Shown piece by piece: positions 46,702 to 58,500 of a stretch of DNA of 64,000 bases (positions are counted from its first letter, which is position 1; the number at the start of each line of letters is the position of its first letter). Source of the stretch: Cryptomeria japonica. Lineage: Eukaryota > Streptophyta > Pinopsida > Cupressales > Cupressaceae. Made by a program: the position numbers and the translations under genes. Where the stretch lies: NCBI RefSeq assembly GCF_030272615.1, contig NC_081411.1, positions 829,176,897 through 829,240,896 of the forward strand, given 5' to 3'. The notes under the pieces are model-generated. The model searched no databases. It was not told the origin of the DNA and saw only the letters and a program-made list of their open reading frames with translations.

Positions 46702-48112
46702 TGATGGTATGATGAAAGAATAAGGATCCAGTCAACTACTGAGAGGGGGGGTGAATCAGTAGATAGAAAAGATGATAAAACTTCACCAATTTCAAAATCA
46801 ACTTCTCAAATTAAACTTAGAACTATCAATGCAATATCATTGTCAAGATTAAACTGTCAAGTTAAACTGGTTGTCTATAACAACAGATTAATAGTAAACA
46901 ACTTGAAACTCATAAACATCCAAATACTTTTACCGACATAAGTAAAAATTCATTTCATATTGTTGTCGGCAACCATGACTTATCAAAGTGGATTAAGTAG
47001 TTAAGAAAATCAACCATAATAAAACATAACCACAAAAACATTTACCACTTGACACAATATTTTGATGTGGAAACCCAAATGGGAAAAACCATGGTGAGAT
47101 GAGACTCACAAGATAACTATCTAAACTCTTTTGAAGTTTTCCCTGTTAGGAGCCAAGCCTATCAAATCTTTACATAAAGTCCTATTAAGAACAGATCTTG
47201 TTAGGGACCACTCAGTTAAGGGATTGACTATAATGCCTTGTTAGAAGCAATATCCTATGAGGAGTAACCTCGATAGAGTATTTGAAATCCAAGCTAATGG
47301 ACCACGTGGTTAGAGGATTTGAATAGTACCAAGCTTGTTAGAGCTTACTCGGTTAGGGGATTTCAATATGCTGTAATTGTTAAAAAACAACAGGGGTTTG
47401 CTGATCTATTTGAATAACACTTACACTTGCGTATTCAGATCCTTTTCATGCTCCTATCTGCCTTTACTCAAACTGCAGATACATCATCCGGTTCGGTAAC
47501 CACACACTCAACTGAAACTTTACCAACTCTGAAACTAAATAACTCATCGACCTTATAAACAAATCAACTAGGTCAGTAACACAACAAAAACTTAATTCAC
47601 ATAGAGATTACAAATAAGTCAGTTCAAGTATGACCATTGGATTACATAACAATCTCTACACATCATTCAAGAAAGCCTCGATCACTCCTTGATCACCTCT
47701 TCACCAAACTTAGTAACTCATCATGCGCTTTGCATTACATGCAATATACTTGCTCATTCCCAAGACAAAAACTGTTACCTCAATGTGCCAAAAATATTTT
47801 GAAACTTTCTTCATACAATATGCATATGTGTCATAATCATTACCGCTCATCATCAGATCATAAACCAATATTACCAATTCACCAAACTTAATCGGTTAGG
47901 GTTTATCAAAACAACAGGTAGGGTTTACTAGTTCAACTCTCCAATACTTAGCAATACTGGTTGACTCCACAAACTTACCTATCGGTTACAGTTTCCTTCA
48001 CTAGCTCTTCCTACCGATTACAAAACATAATTACAACAATATCATTATTGGTTAATTGAAATCAATGACAACATAATATATCATTAATGCAATCTTCATG
48101 CAAATGCCAACA
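46702..48112 (-). repeat. Cop-E 5' LTR
   Basis: 1411 bp from TGATGGTATGATG to AATGCCAACA. It lacks the 58-bp duplication of its partner. ACCGAC is altered here (near 47575). Confidence 0.9.
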
Positions 48113-49250
48113 ACAGATAGCCTTTTTAAATGAGGTCTAGACGATACTATTTTAAGATGTCTCGAGCAAGAAGAATCTGAGAAGGCTTTAAATGAAGTAC
48201 ATATCAACATTTGTGGCACTCATTCAAGTGGTCTTACCCTTTCAAAAAAACTCATACGCTTGGGCTATTATTGACCAACTATGGAACGAGATTCTTTTCA
48301 GATAGCTAAAACATGCAAACAATGTCAGATCCATGGGAATTTAATTCATGCACCAGCACAAGAACTTCATGCTTTGGCAATATCTTGGCCTTTCTTCCAA
48401 TGGGGTCTTGATCTAATAGGAAAGATAAATCCTTCTTCATCCAATGGTCACAAATTCATCCTTATAGCTACAAAATATTTCACAAAATGGACTGAGGCAG
48501 TACCTCTCATCAATATCACAAGAAAAAAAATTGTTGCATTTATCTTGAACTACATCATTTGTCGCTATGGAATACCCCTGACCATTATCACTGATAATGA
48601 GTGACCGTTAAAGAATCAAGATGTACAAGAGCTATGTGAAAAATTTAAGATCCAACACAGATTTTCCACACCCTACTATCGACAAGGGAATGGGCAAGCA
48701 GAGGAATCAAACAAAACTATTCTGAAAAATCCTCAAAAAGATAGTGAATGATGCTGGGAGAGATTGACATATTCAATTGAACCCTTCTCTATGGGCTTAC
48801 CGTACCAATATCCGCACACCAATAGGTTCCACACCTTTATCTCTTATCCATGGATCAGAAGCAATACTACCAATAGAAGTAGAGATACCTTCTCTATGAA
48901 TATAATTAAAAGGTCTTATCCCAGATGACGAACAATGAGTATCTAGATTGTAAGAGCTAGAATTGATCTGTGAATGAATATAAAATACCTTTGATCATTT
49001 GAAGGTATATCAACAAAGAATGTGTCATAGTTATAATCACAAGGTCAAACCACGAGCCTTTCAAGTTCGAGAACTCGTACTAAAAGAAAATCCACACAAC
49101 TAGGCAAATTGATAAAAGAAAGGGAAGTTTGAGCCAAACTAGTTAGGACTGTTTGTAGTCACAACAGTATTTGGGTCAAGAGCATATCAGTTATCAACAT
49201 AGGATGGGGATCAACTTGAGGAACCCATCAATAACATGCATTCAAAAAAA
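48113..49250 (+). pseudogene. Tat-1 integrase
   Basis: After the join with 40836 come GLDDTILRCLEQEESEKAL, the HHCC zinc fold (EVHINICGTHSSG ... TCKQCQIHG) and the catalytic core: D in FFQWGLDLIGKI, D in LTIITDNE, E in YRQGNGQAEESNK. All three catalytic residues are readable. A 107-codon frame (48281-48604) is open; stops and shifts follow 48602. The C-terminal domain to about 49200 is barely recognisable. Confidence 0.85.
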
Positions 49251-49260
49251 ATTTATGTCT

Positions 49261-49368
49261 GAAAAAGCAGAAAAATCCCAAAATAGTGAAAAAGTAGAAA
49301 AATCCAAAAACAATGAAAAAGCGAAAAAATCCAAAAACAGTGCAAAATAAGAAAATACAAAAACAATA
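49261..49368 (+). repeat. 27-bp tandem repeat at the end of Tat-1 pol
   Basis: Four 27-bp units at 49261, 49288, 49315 and 49342, based on GAAAAAGCAGAAAAATCC. The period is nine codons, and the units read as EKAEKSQNS, EKVEKSKNN and EKAKKSKNS before a stop in the fourth. Confidence 0.85.
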
Positions 49369-50946
49369 AAAATAGTAAAAAAAAAAAAATCAAATATGAG
49401 AAAAAGTGCAATAAAAATAGATGGCGAAAACCTGGCAAACAGGTGCTATCTGTCAATTAGCTCTTCCATCTATTAGTTCATGCATCCTTCCTCTTGCATT
49501 CATTTTCCATCAGCATTGTTCATATCCATAATAAGCCTTTGTACATACAAAATCATTGCAGGTGATTTCTCACCGTGGTTTGGATCATTGGGTATATCAT
49601 AATGACTTTGTTTCTAGGCTTGGGGCAAAATCCTACACCTAGCTCGGGACAAAAATTTTGATCATTTTGAGCTTAATCATGAAATAGGAAGAACAATAGT
49701 TTGACAACTCTTGTCAAGTGAAATTGAGACACATCCAACGTTAAACACATGATCAAATTGTCAATCATCAAAACTATCACATGTCAGTCTAAGCACGACA
49801 CACACATATCACTGAATAGTATGTTTTGACTAATGATTTTTTTGAACTTTAATCAATGATTGTTCAACTTTTCTATCTTGATTTTCGCTATCATGATTTC
49901 TGAGTGACTCCATGATGTCTCTGACTAGAGAAACAAGGAAGGAACATGATATTTTTCTTGTTTGTTGTCTGTAAATTAATCGTTAATATGTGCATGATCA
50001 AGAGTATCATAGAAGATATTTCGGACTTGCATATAGAAATGGTTAATACTACCTATTTTACACAAGAAACACTCAGGTCATCTTGGTTCAATTATACCTC
50101 GATACTTGTACTGACTTGCAATATCAAAATCCAGAAAAGTAGTGCACAGGTCATCATGGTTTAATTATACCATCGATGTTTTCACTCACTTCCCACATTT
50201 TAAAAAAATCTCAATGATGACAAAATGCAATAACCCAATGAATGGTCCGATCATAGGTTTGCATTTCATTTTCATTTGCATTTGCATTTAGCTTGCATTT
50301 CATTCTTGCATGGGATCACAAAAGATCATCTTATCCAAGGCCAAATCTATCATAGGAATCATTAAAGTATCATCATAAGTGTATACACAATCAGAACAAT
50401 GACTCATCTCTCTCAAGATATTGTCGACCCAATGCAAATCTTATGCTACCCCTTCAAATGAAACCACATCAGCATATATGAATCTTCCTGCAACTCGATA
50501 TCAACAAAATGTTAGTTCTTTATCCAATCAACCTTATCAATTATATCAATCGATCACATATAATCTATTCTATCATATCTTGTACAGGATGTATCTTTCC
50601 TAGAACTAGATGTTCTGATCAAGTCTTATATAGGATATATCATTCTTGAAACCAGGCGCTTTGATCATCTTTGTCTTATACAAGAGGTGTCATTCCTAAA
50701 ACCAGACTAAATCTCGATCTCATCAATCTAATCAATCTTATCTAATTCAATCAAGCTTTATCAATCATCACATCAAGAACCACACCATCATGATCAAATA
50801 ACTCGCACTTTCATCAATCAACGTTGCAGAAATCAAATTAATTCTAATCGGGAAATCAATTTCACAATGATCCAAACACTCCAAAGGTCAATTATGTCAA
50901 TTGATCTCCCAAGTGGGCATCATCATATCGTAATTTATCAATCAAT
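49369..50946 (+). other. Tat-1 3' untranslated region
   Basis: No coding frame is convincing. It contains a direct repeat of about 29 bp (50074-50102 and 50147-50176), an ATTTGCATTT-rich patch near 50260-50310, and about three imperfect copies of a 46-bp unit at 50578-50720. No clear polypurine tract abuts the LTR. Confidence 0.65.
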
Positions 50947-51993
50947 GTCTGGGGCATCCTACCGAACAAATTAAGGATTTATTTAATAGGTTCATTTCAA
51001 TAGTCCCCTTTGATTAATTAATCCAAATTAATTAATCCCCCCCCCCATTTAATTATTTCCTTCTAATCCCCTAATTAATTAAAACAAATCAATTTATGAG
51101 TTGTTGAAAGTTAATTAGCCTTTTCCTATTATTTGAATTTTTAAATTCAAATTACCCACATGCCTCCTCACTTATAACCACCTAACCTAACCATCCCTCT
51201 AACCTAACCCATTCCACCTAACCCTGGGTTTAACTAACCCTATCCTATCTTGCACATCCTAACCTCCTATGGTGTGGATATTCTCCCCTTGAGACACATC
51301 GCACTTAGGCCACATGTCTCCTCCCTTGGACACTTTCCCTCTTATGAGAAAGGCTCCTTGACACTTGTAACCGCAGAGATGACAAGTGTACCTCCTTCCA
51401 ACCTCTTCTCCAACCTCCTCCAATTTCACCCTCGATATCTTCAAACTCAATCTTGACCGTTGATTCCTGTCACTTCACCCATGGCCTTGGAAATCCTATA
51501 AATATCCCCCATTTTGGAGCACAAAGGATCTCATCTCATTTCAATTTAAGCATTGTTCTTATAGGCATATCCATTCTAGCATATCATTTGAGCATTGTTA
51601 TTATAGGCAATTATCTAGTTTAATTTGATTATTTTATAGCATAATCATTGAATCATGTAGCTTAATCAATCTCTTTTCTAGCTTAATTGCACCATCATCA
51701 TATTTTAATCATGCATATCATTAGCGTAATTAGACTCTTGGATCATTATATCATAATAAATCTCATCTAGATTGCATATCATATCATTTTAAATCCTCCG
51801 TCTAGGTGTAGTCAAGTCAGTGGGATTGCTTATCCATATCTGAGAGAAAATCCACACTCACATCTCTTAGGAGGTGATAGGTCATTTTTTTATGGTTTAT
51901 CTTTCATTTGTTTTTAATTTGCTAACCATGCTTGTAATGATCTATTGAGTGTTTGTGTTGCAGCTGCAGGTACCCTACTTCACACACACGACA
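50947..51993 (+). repeat. Tat-1 3' LTR
   Basis: Firm homology to the 5' LTR begins about 50970. TGTCTGGGG at 50947 is the nearest TG start. It ends CACACACGACA. The next five bases, CATTG, are the predicted target duplication, which cannot be checked because the left end of the element is not in view. Confidence 0.82.
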
Positions 51994-52969
51994 CATTGAA
52001 GAACGAAAAACGCATACAGATGCATTCCTCCAATGCAGGTGATTGATCCAAGGTAGATTGGATTGGATCTGATGAAGATTTGGTCGGGTGAAGGAAACCC
52101 TAATCGCCCTTAGTTTGAATTGATTCTTGGTGAGAAAGCTCAAGTTTAAATATGATGACTTGAGACTAAGATTGTTGTTGTTGTAGAGTGAAAGCAAGTG
52201 TGAAATTGTTGTCAAAGAGCTGAAGAGATAAATACTTGAAGTTTTTATGAGTGAATACTGTATCGGTAAGGAGAAGCAAGATAAACCAATGTAAGGAACA
52301 AACCAGTTAAGTGAGCATAGAGCACATAGGTGTCAACCTAGCAAAAGTTGTACCTAATAAATAGTTATCAAGTGTGAATTGGAGAGTGAAGAAATAGTGC
52401 AGGGACTTAGAAAAGTTATCAAAAAAATAGTTGGGGGACTTAGAAAAGTTATTAGTAAATAAAAGTTTCAGAGTGGGTGGAGAGAATACAGACCGGTAAG
52501 GTTGAAACCGATAGAGAAAAATATTGTAAGGTTGCAAAACTTCATTTGCAACAGTGATTCCATTTGTATAACTAAGTTTCATATTATTTTCACTAAGTTG
52601 GAGCTTAATGCAGGGGTTGTATCTCCTTTAGGTTGTAGCCTATAAATTGATCAGGGGTTGGTGCACTAAAATTGTAATCAAATCATTTACATTGTGAGGC
52701 TGGACTGAAGCAGAAAATCTCCAACAGCTATTCTCACCAAGGTTTTTCCCACATTGGGTTTTCCTCGTATATATCTAGTGTTGTGTGATGCATTCTTGTG
52801 CATGTGCTATGTTAATATTTTAGCAAGTCCTTTCACACACCTTGTTTGCATTGTTTGAGCTACCGGTTAGCAATCAGTTTGTTTTATATATTACTGGTAT
52901 CTCCCTGTTGAAGAAAAAGTGTTTAAATCACTGATTCACCCCCCTCTCAATGATCCATTGTGTCCAACA
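51994..52969 (+). repeat. Cop-H LTR, 3' part
   Basis: It ends TCCAACA before the primer site. The usual copia leader phrase CACCAAGGTTTTTCCCACATTGGG lies near 52736. No TG start is recognisable before Tat-1, so Tat-1 may have inserted into this LTR. Confidence 0.6.
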
Positions 52970-52971
52970 AT

Positions 52972-52984
52972 TGGTATCAGAGCC
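52972..52984 (+). promoter_or_regulatory. Cop-H primer binding site (initiator Met tRNA)
   Basis: TGGTATCAGAGCC, unchanged, two bases after the LTR. Confidence 0.9.
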
Positions 52985-53055
52985 TAGGTTCCCTTTTTTG
53001 TCAAAGCGTTCTCTAGCTTAGGTAGATCTTGTCAAGTGTTCACATTGACAAGAAA

Positions 53056-54240
53056 TGAATCCACCTCCTCAAAAGCCCCTATGTTTGATGGTGTCAACTA
53101 TGCATTTTGGAGTACAAGAATGAAAACCTATTTGTCCTCTCTAGGTTGTGATGTATAGATGTTGGTTGTGGATGGGTATACAGTCCCTAATAATCCCCCT
53201 ACTAATACAGATGCTAAGAAGAAATATGAGAACAATTCTAAAGCTAAAAATTTCATTCTCAGTGGGCTATCTGATAATGAGTTTGTTAAAGTCATGCATT
53301 TATCCTCTGCCAAAGAAACTTGGGATAATTTGCAAAAGATATTTGAAGGTGATGCTAAAGTCAAGGAAGCCAAGTTGTAGACATTAAGAGCACAACTTGA
53401 GGGTTTCAAGGTGAGAGATGAAGAGAACATTGTTGACTATCTTCAAAGGGTTGATGAAACAACAAACACCATTAGTGAGCTTGGAGAAGAAATAAAAGAT
53501 GAGGTGGTAGTGAAGAAAGTACTTAGATCTCTTACATCTAAGTATGATACAAAGGTATCAGCAATAGAAGAAGCAAAAGATTTGAAAGTCTTTACAATGG
53601 TTGAGTTGTATGGTTCCCTAACTACTTATGAGATGAGGACTTCTGGTACTAAGGTTGTGAAGAAAGAAGTTGCATTGAAAACATCAAGAAAAATAAAAAA
53701 AATAATATTATCATGATGCAATCGGTGAAGAATCTGATGACATCATGGAAAACTTTGTCAGAAGACTCAAGATGGGTTCAGGCAAATACAAAGGCAAGTT
53801 GCCTTTGAAATGTTTCAACTCTGGAAAGATTGGACATTTTGCTACTAAATGTCCCTATGGTGATAAGAATGAAGATGATAAATAAAGTGGTAGTAGGACA
53901 TATGGGAAGGATAGGAAGAAAATTATCTACTAGCATGGTAGAAGAGGCTACCAAAAGCAGAGCAATCTTTACACACATGAAAATGATACCACAAACAAGG
54001 AAAATGGCTCAGATGATTGTTGTAGTGGAGATGAAGTCAGAGCAAACCTTTTCATGGCTCAAGAGGTTCTGGTACCTGAAGAAGGAGAAGAATAAGAGTG
54101 AGAAGGAGAAGTAGATCTTGAAGTAGAGCTCATTAGTTCTTTAGATGGGCTAAAGAAAACAAGGAGATATTTGAAGAAGGTAAAAAGGACTTTAGCTAAA
54201 GAACAAGAGTTGTTGGAGCAATCTCTTGAAGAATCAAGAA
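53056..54240 (+). pseudogene. Cop-H Gag, N-terminal and first nucleocapsid part
   Basis: ATG at 53056, with a shift soon after. FDGVNYAFWSTRMKTYLSSL opens the UBN2-type Gag; 53159-53380 and 53411-53716 carry KAKNFILSGLSDNEFVKVMH, KETWDNLQKIFEGDAKV and VKKVLRSLTSKYDTKVSAIE. A knuckle-like CFNSGKIGHFATKC (second Cys is Ser) lies near 53808-53850. Acidic and lysine-rich linker follows. Stops at 53378 and about 53714. Confidence 0.8.
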
Positions 54241-55591
54241 AACTATTGCAGATATAAAATTCAAACTAGAAGAAGCCAAAAGGATCTGTGTATCCACTAG
54301 CACCAATCTGAGTGAAAGGGAGGACCATCAAAATCTGGAAGCATAAATAGTGAAGCTCTAGAAGGAATTAGAGAAAAGTCAGGAAGAGATAAAATTGAGA
54401 AGCAAATATGAAGGCAACACTGAAGCCCTGGATAAGATGCTAAGCAAACAGAAGTAATCTAAAGATACCAGTGGCTTAGGCTTTCAAGAAGGACAAAGCT
54501 CAAACCAAAAAGACACATCCGGTAAGGAGATACAATTCACCTCTTTAATTTATGGTGAAGAGAGGAAGACATTCACGATGAGAAAGGATACTGACAAGAA
54601 GACATGCATATGCTGCTAGAAACCGCCACACAAACTGGTATAATCAATGTACCAACATGCAGATCCAAGGAGAAATGTAAGTGTTAATCATGAAGGATTC
54701 ACAAGAGTTAGCAGCATGAAAGGAAGACCCCTAATGAGGCAATCATTTGTAGGTTCAAGACAACCTAACCGATATGTTCCAAATTTTTATGGTTATTGTC
54801 ACCGGTGTAATAAGTTTTGTCATAGAATGACAAATTGTAGAAAAATGAATGTCAACCCCAATTTTGAGAGTAGAAACTCATTTGCTGCATTACAAAGTAT
54901 AAATTTCACATGTTATAATTGCAATGAGTTTGGTCACAAGAGTTATAAATGTAGGAGTAATATGCAAGTGCCCTACAAAAATGCATTGAGTACATCTTAC
55001 AGTGCTAATGTGAAATGTTATAAGTGTCAAAATTTTGGTCACATAGCAAGGTTTTGTAAGTTGAGAACTGACAAGAAAAAGAAAATAGTACCAAATGAGA
55101 AAATAGAAACAAAACCAGAACACAAAGTGACAGAAGAGGAAAAGAAAGAAGAAAAACTGGTTTGGGTAGAAAAGGAGAAAAACAAGGCAGAGTCCAGTCT
55201 GATTGTGCAGACTGCTCTACATGTTGAAATGAGGAATCTATGGGTATTTTATAGTGGTTGCTCAAATCACATGATCGGAGATAAGAAAAATCTCATCAAC
55301 ATTGATGATTGGAATGGTGGTTCATTCTATTTTGATGACAACTCCTCCATCAGGATCAAAGATCGGGGTACGCTAAATATTGATGGCAAGCTCAAGGCTC
55401 ATGATGTGTACTGTGTGGAAGGATTGAAGCATAACTTGTTGAGTGTAAGTCAGATGTGTGACAAATGGTACAAGTTTTCATTTGACTCTATCAGTTGTCA
55501 AATAAGAAAGAACAGTGCCGATCAGGTGGTAGCAAAAGGAAAGGGAATAGAGGGTAATGTCTACAATATGAAGGAATGCTATTATCACTAA
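54241..55591 (+). pseudogene. Cop-H Gag C-terminus: three zinc knuckles and protease start
   Basis: A broken coiled coil (54150-54470) ends in KDTSGLGFQEGQSS, matching Cop-A. The 314-codon frame 54647-55591 has CHRCNKFCHRMTNC, CYNCNEFGHKSYKC and CYKCQNFGHIARFC, a charged linker, then the protease region LWVFYSGCSNHMIGDKKNL. The catalytic Asp is Tyr. The pre-integrase phrase GLKHNLLSVSQMCDK follows, ending at the junction with Tat-2. Confidence 0.85.
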
Positions 55592-58500
55592 TCTAGCATG
55601 ACATCCGCTGCCCGATTTTGCTGATCACTATTCTGGGAAGGTGAGAAACATGCCAGAGGAGGGACATTGAGCATAGAAGATGGAGCTATCATAAGATCCA
55701 AACAAGGACTATTCTCATGTTGTAAGTCACTTTGTTTGATTCTAGGAGCTAGGATTAGGGTTTTTGAAAACTCATCCAATAAATGTTTATCCACATCAAC
55801 ATACTCATACAAACTATCAGAAGCATTAGGATTTGTATCACCATTATGAATAACATTTTCACCCATTTATTCATCAAAGCTTAAAGCAAGAGGAGCAAGA
55901 ACACAAATAGGAGTAAAACCATCACATGTTTTATGCAACTTATGATTTGGAGATGTAGGTTGAACATCTTGCTTAGGAGAAAAGGGAATCATGTCAACTG
56001 TCGGAGTCTGAGGAGATTGAGTATGTCAAGGGATAGACTCATGAGCTCGAACACGATGTCTTCATTGATGTTCTCTTGCACAACGATTCCTTCGAATCTT
56101 AGTGGAAGGCTGAGAAAGAGGAGGAACACATGAAAAATTAGGAATGTTTCTCTCCTTGGTAGTGGAAAGTTTAGGTTTAGGTCTTTTTTGTTGAACAAGA
56201 GGAGAAGAAATCCTCTTCTCTTGATAAGAGGAAGGAGGTGGAATTGTGCCATAGAAAGGAGGAATATTAGGTGTAGGAAGGAGACCAAGTCCATCATAAG
56301 GAGGAGGTATAGGTCTAACCTTAGGAAGAATATTGGTGTTCTCCTTAAGAGAAGGTAAAGTCACATTCATAGTTATAGGTTGATGATATTCCTTAGGAGA
56401 GAGATTAGTTCTATCCGTGAGGGGAAGAACCTCATCTTGAAGAATAATATGAATGTCAAGTGTTGGGGATATAGGTTGACTTAAGGATAAGATCATATCA
56501 TTCTTCCATTTTTGATAAGATTGAAAAAGAGCATCGCTCCTTGATGGAAGAGATTGAAATTGTTTAGGCCAAAATAGATCAATAAGAACACCAGGGCTTC
56601 TTTTGGATGGACGAAATAAGCTATGGTTGACGGGTATGAGTTATCCATTATGAGGAAATTTAAGAGACTTGTGGATTGGAGAAGCATTAGCCTTCATGGA
56701 AAATAGCCAAGGATAGCCCAACTTCACACAAAATTGCTCAGAAGATGGTATGATAACAATGTCCACATCCATGGATTTAGCATAAACTTCAACAGGAAGG
56801 GTGATAGAGCCAATGGTAGGATAAGAGAAGTCATCAAATAACTTCACAACCACATTAGAATCATCATAGATTGGCTTATGCAATCGTAAAGTGAAAAGAT
56901 ACTCTTCAGTTATGATATTAACCATGTAAGAGGGATCAATAAGGGTACCATGGCAAGGGATATCCTTAACCTTTGCAACTATGTATAAAGGGCCATTGGG
57001 TTCTCTAATGGTCTCGCTAGGGTCAAATATAATATAGGGATCCTTAGGTGTATCTTGTGTTTCTACCATATTAACCAAGTTTGGAGCCATAGAGGTGAAT
57101 TTTTCAGAAGTTAGATCATTAGGTACAATCTCAATAACGTTAGAGGTATGAGATGGCAAGGGATCGGTGAAAAGATTAAGATTTTGATTAGGAGGAGCTA
57201 TTGATTTATTCCCTTTATCATTCACACCTGCCACATATATAGTATTGTTATCAATCAAGTCTTGAACCATATTTTTCAATGCAAAACATTTCTCAGTATC
57301 ATGACCAGGTTGACAATGAAATTGGCAAAAGGAATTGTTATCAAAATAAGGAGATGCAAGTTTGGAAGGATCAATTTGTTTTATAGGAGGAAGTTTAATA
57401 ATATTTTTGTGCAACGACTGAGACATAATACTATGCAAAGATTCATTCAAAGGAGTAAATTGTCTTGCTCTTTGAAAAAAATTAGAAATAGAAGGCACAC
57501 CTGTTGTATTATTCACATGGTTGTTGTTGATTGGATCATTGAACTTGATGAAGTTTTTTGTTGGTTTGAACTTCACAAACTATTGTTGAACACTCCCCCC
57601 CTTATCACTCAAGGCCATAGGAGTGGATTGCTCCATTTGACTCACAAACAGTTGATAATTGTGGAGTGTTGTGGACAACTGCGGAAAGGAAGTAAACTCA
57701 GATAATAGAAGCTTTTCCCTTATATCTTTTTGCAAATTAGAAATGAAAATTATTTGAATATCATTATTAGGTGCATGAAAAGAAATTTGATCACACAAAT
57801 GCTTATATCTACCAATGAAATCAGTCACTTTTTCTTTAGCCTCTTGTTTACAATGTATTAAATTAGTCAAAGTGATTTTAGGACCAATGCTATTTTAAAA
57901 TTGTTGGATGAAAGCATTTTCTAGTTGTTGAAAGGAAGTGATAGAATAAGAAGGCGGGGAGAAATACCATTGTAAGGCCTTTACTGTTCTTGTAAACAAT
58001 TTTGCAAGCAATCATTGATCATAAGTAAAATCAATACACAAGGTTTGAAATGTTTTGACATGAATAAGATGATCTCCTTTTCCATTATAGAGTTCCAATT
58101 GAGGAATCTCAACATGTTTAGGTGGCATGACTTTAACAATATCAAGAGAAATTGGGCTCACAACATCAAAGGTGGGAACACTAAACTTAGATTGACTCAT
58201 AGAAGCAATTTGTTGTTGTAAGGAAGATACGGTTTGAGAAAGATTGTTAATTGTCATTTTGGTAGAAGAATTGATATTAGACATAGGTGATTGAGAAGGT
58301 GGTGTGATATTATTGAAATAAGGCATGGACTGAGAATAAGGTGGTGGGACATTATGATAAGTAGGCATAGGTGATGATTGGGTAGGAAAAAGGGACACTT
58401 AAAGGAGGAATAAAGTTGTTGAAGGAATTTCCCCCTTATGTAACACTGATTGGTTGAGGAATAATAGGGACATGCATGGAAGTCATAGGTAACGATGGAG

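Larger units (their letters stand above)
40837..48112 (-). mobile_element. Cop-E: full-length Ty1/copia element between Tat-1 RNase H and integrase
   Basis: LTRs 40837-42256 and 46702-48112, primer site and polypurine tract are all present. The duplication is GCGGA (40832-40836) and ACAGA (48113-48117), the latter explained by two G-to-A transitions; with one copy the Tat-1 frame reads LVAD-SLFK across the site. It is the same family as Cop-D and Cop-F. Coding parts lie on the minus strand. Confidence 0.92.
1..51993 (+). mobile_element. Tat-1: outer Ty3/gypsy (Tat-group) element, fragmented by nested insertions
   Basis: A Ty3/gypsy retrotransposon is reconstructed from pieces in the same orientation: LTR 1-1060, leader 1061-1239 and 14691-16607, gag 16608-17327 and 24039-25125, protease and G-patch-like segment about 25390-26260, RT start to 27618, RNase H and second RNase H 39543-40836, integrase 48113-49250, and 3' LTR to 51993. 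Without the nested elements it is about 12.6 kb. Tat-group assignment rests on the second archaeal-like RNase H after the usual one, the CHHC knuckle, the DGG protease site and the long leader. Gag and integrase pieces join in frame across Cop-B and Cop-E when one target duplication is removed. Every domain is broken by stops and the RT core is missing, so the copy is dead. Confidence 0.88.
51994..55590 (+). mobile_element. Cop-H: copia fragment (LTR end, gag, protease)
   Basis: An LTR remnant ends at 52969, followed by the primer site and gag with UBN2-like and coiled-coil parts, zinc knuckles and a protease start. Sequence breaks off at about 55590 against Tat-2 in opposite orientation. No integrase, RT or 3' LTR. 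Its gag middle and C-terminus resemble Cop-A, so the two belong to related families. Confidence 0.8.

Noticed and set aside
52307-52582. 91-codon minus-strand ORF in the Cop-H LTR
   Set aside because: It sits in LTR sequence opposite to the element's direction and matches no family I know.
55005-55265. 86-codon minus-strand hydrophobic ORF
   Set aside because: It is antisense to the lysine/glutamate-rich linker of Cop-H Gag.
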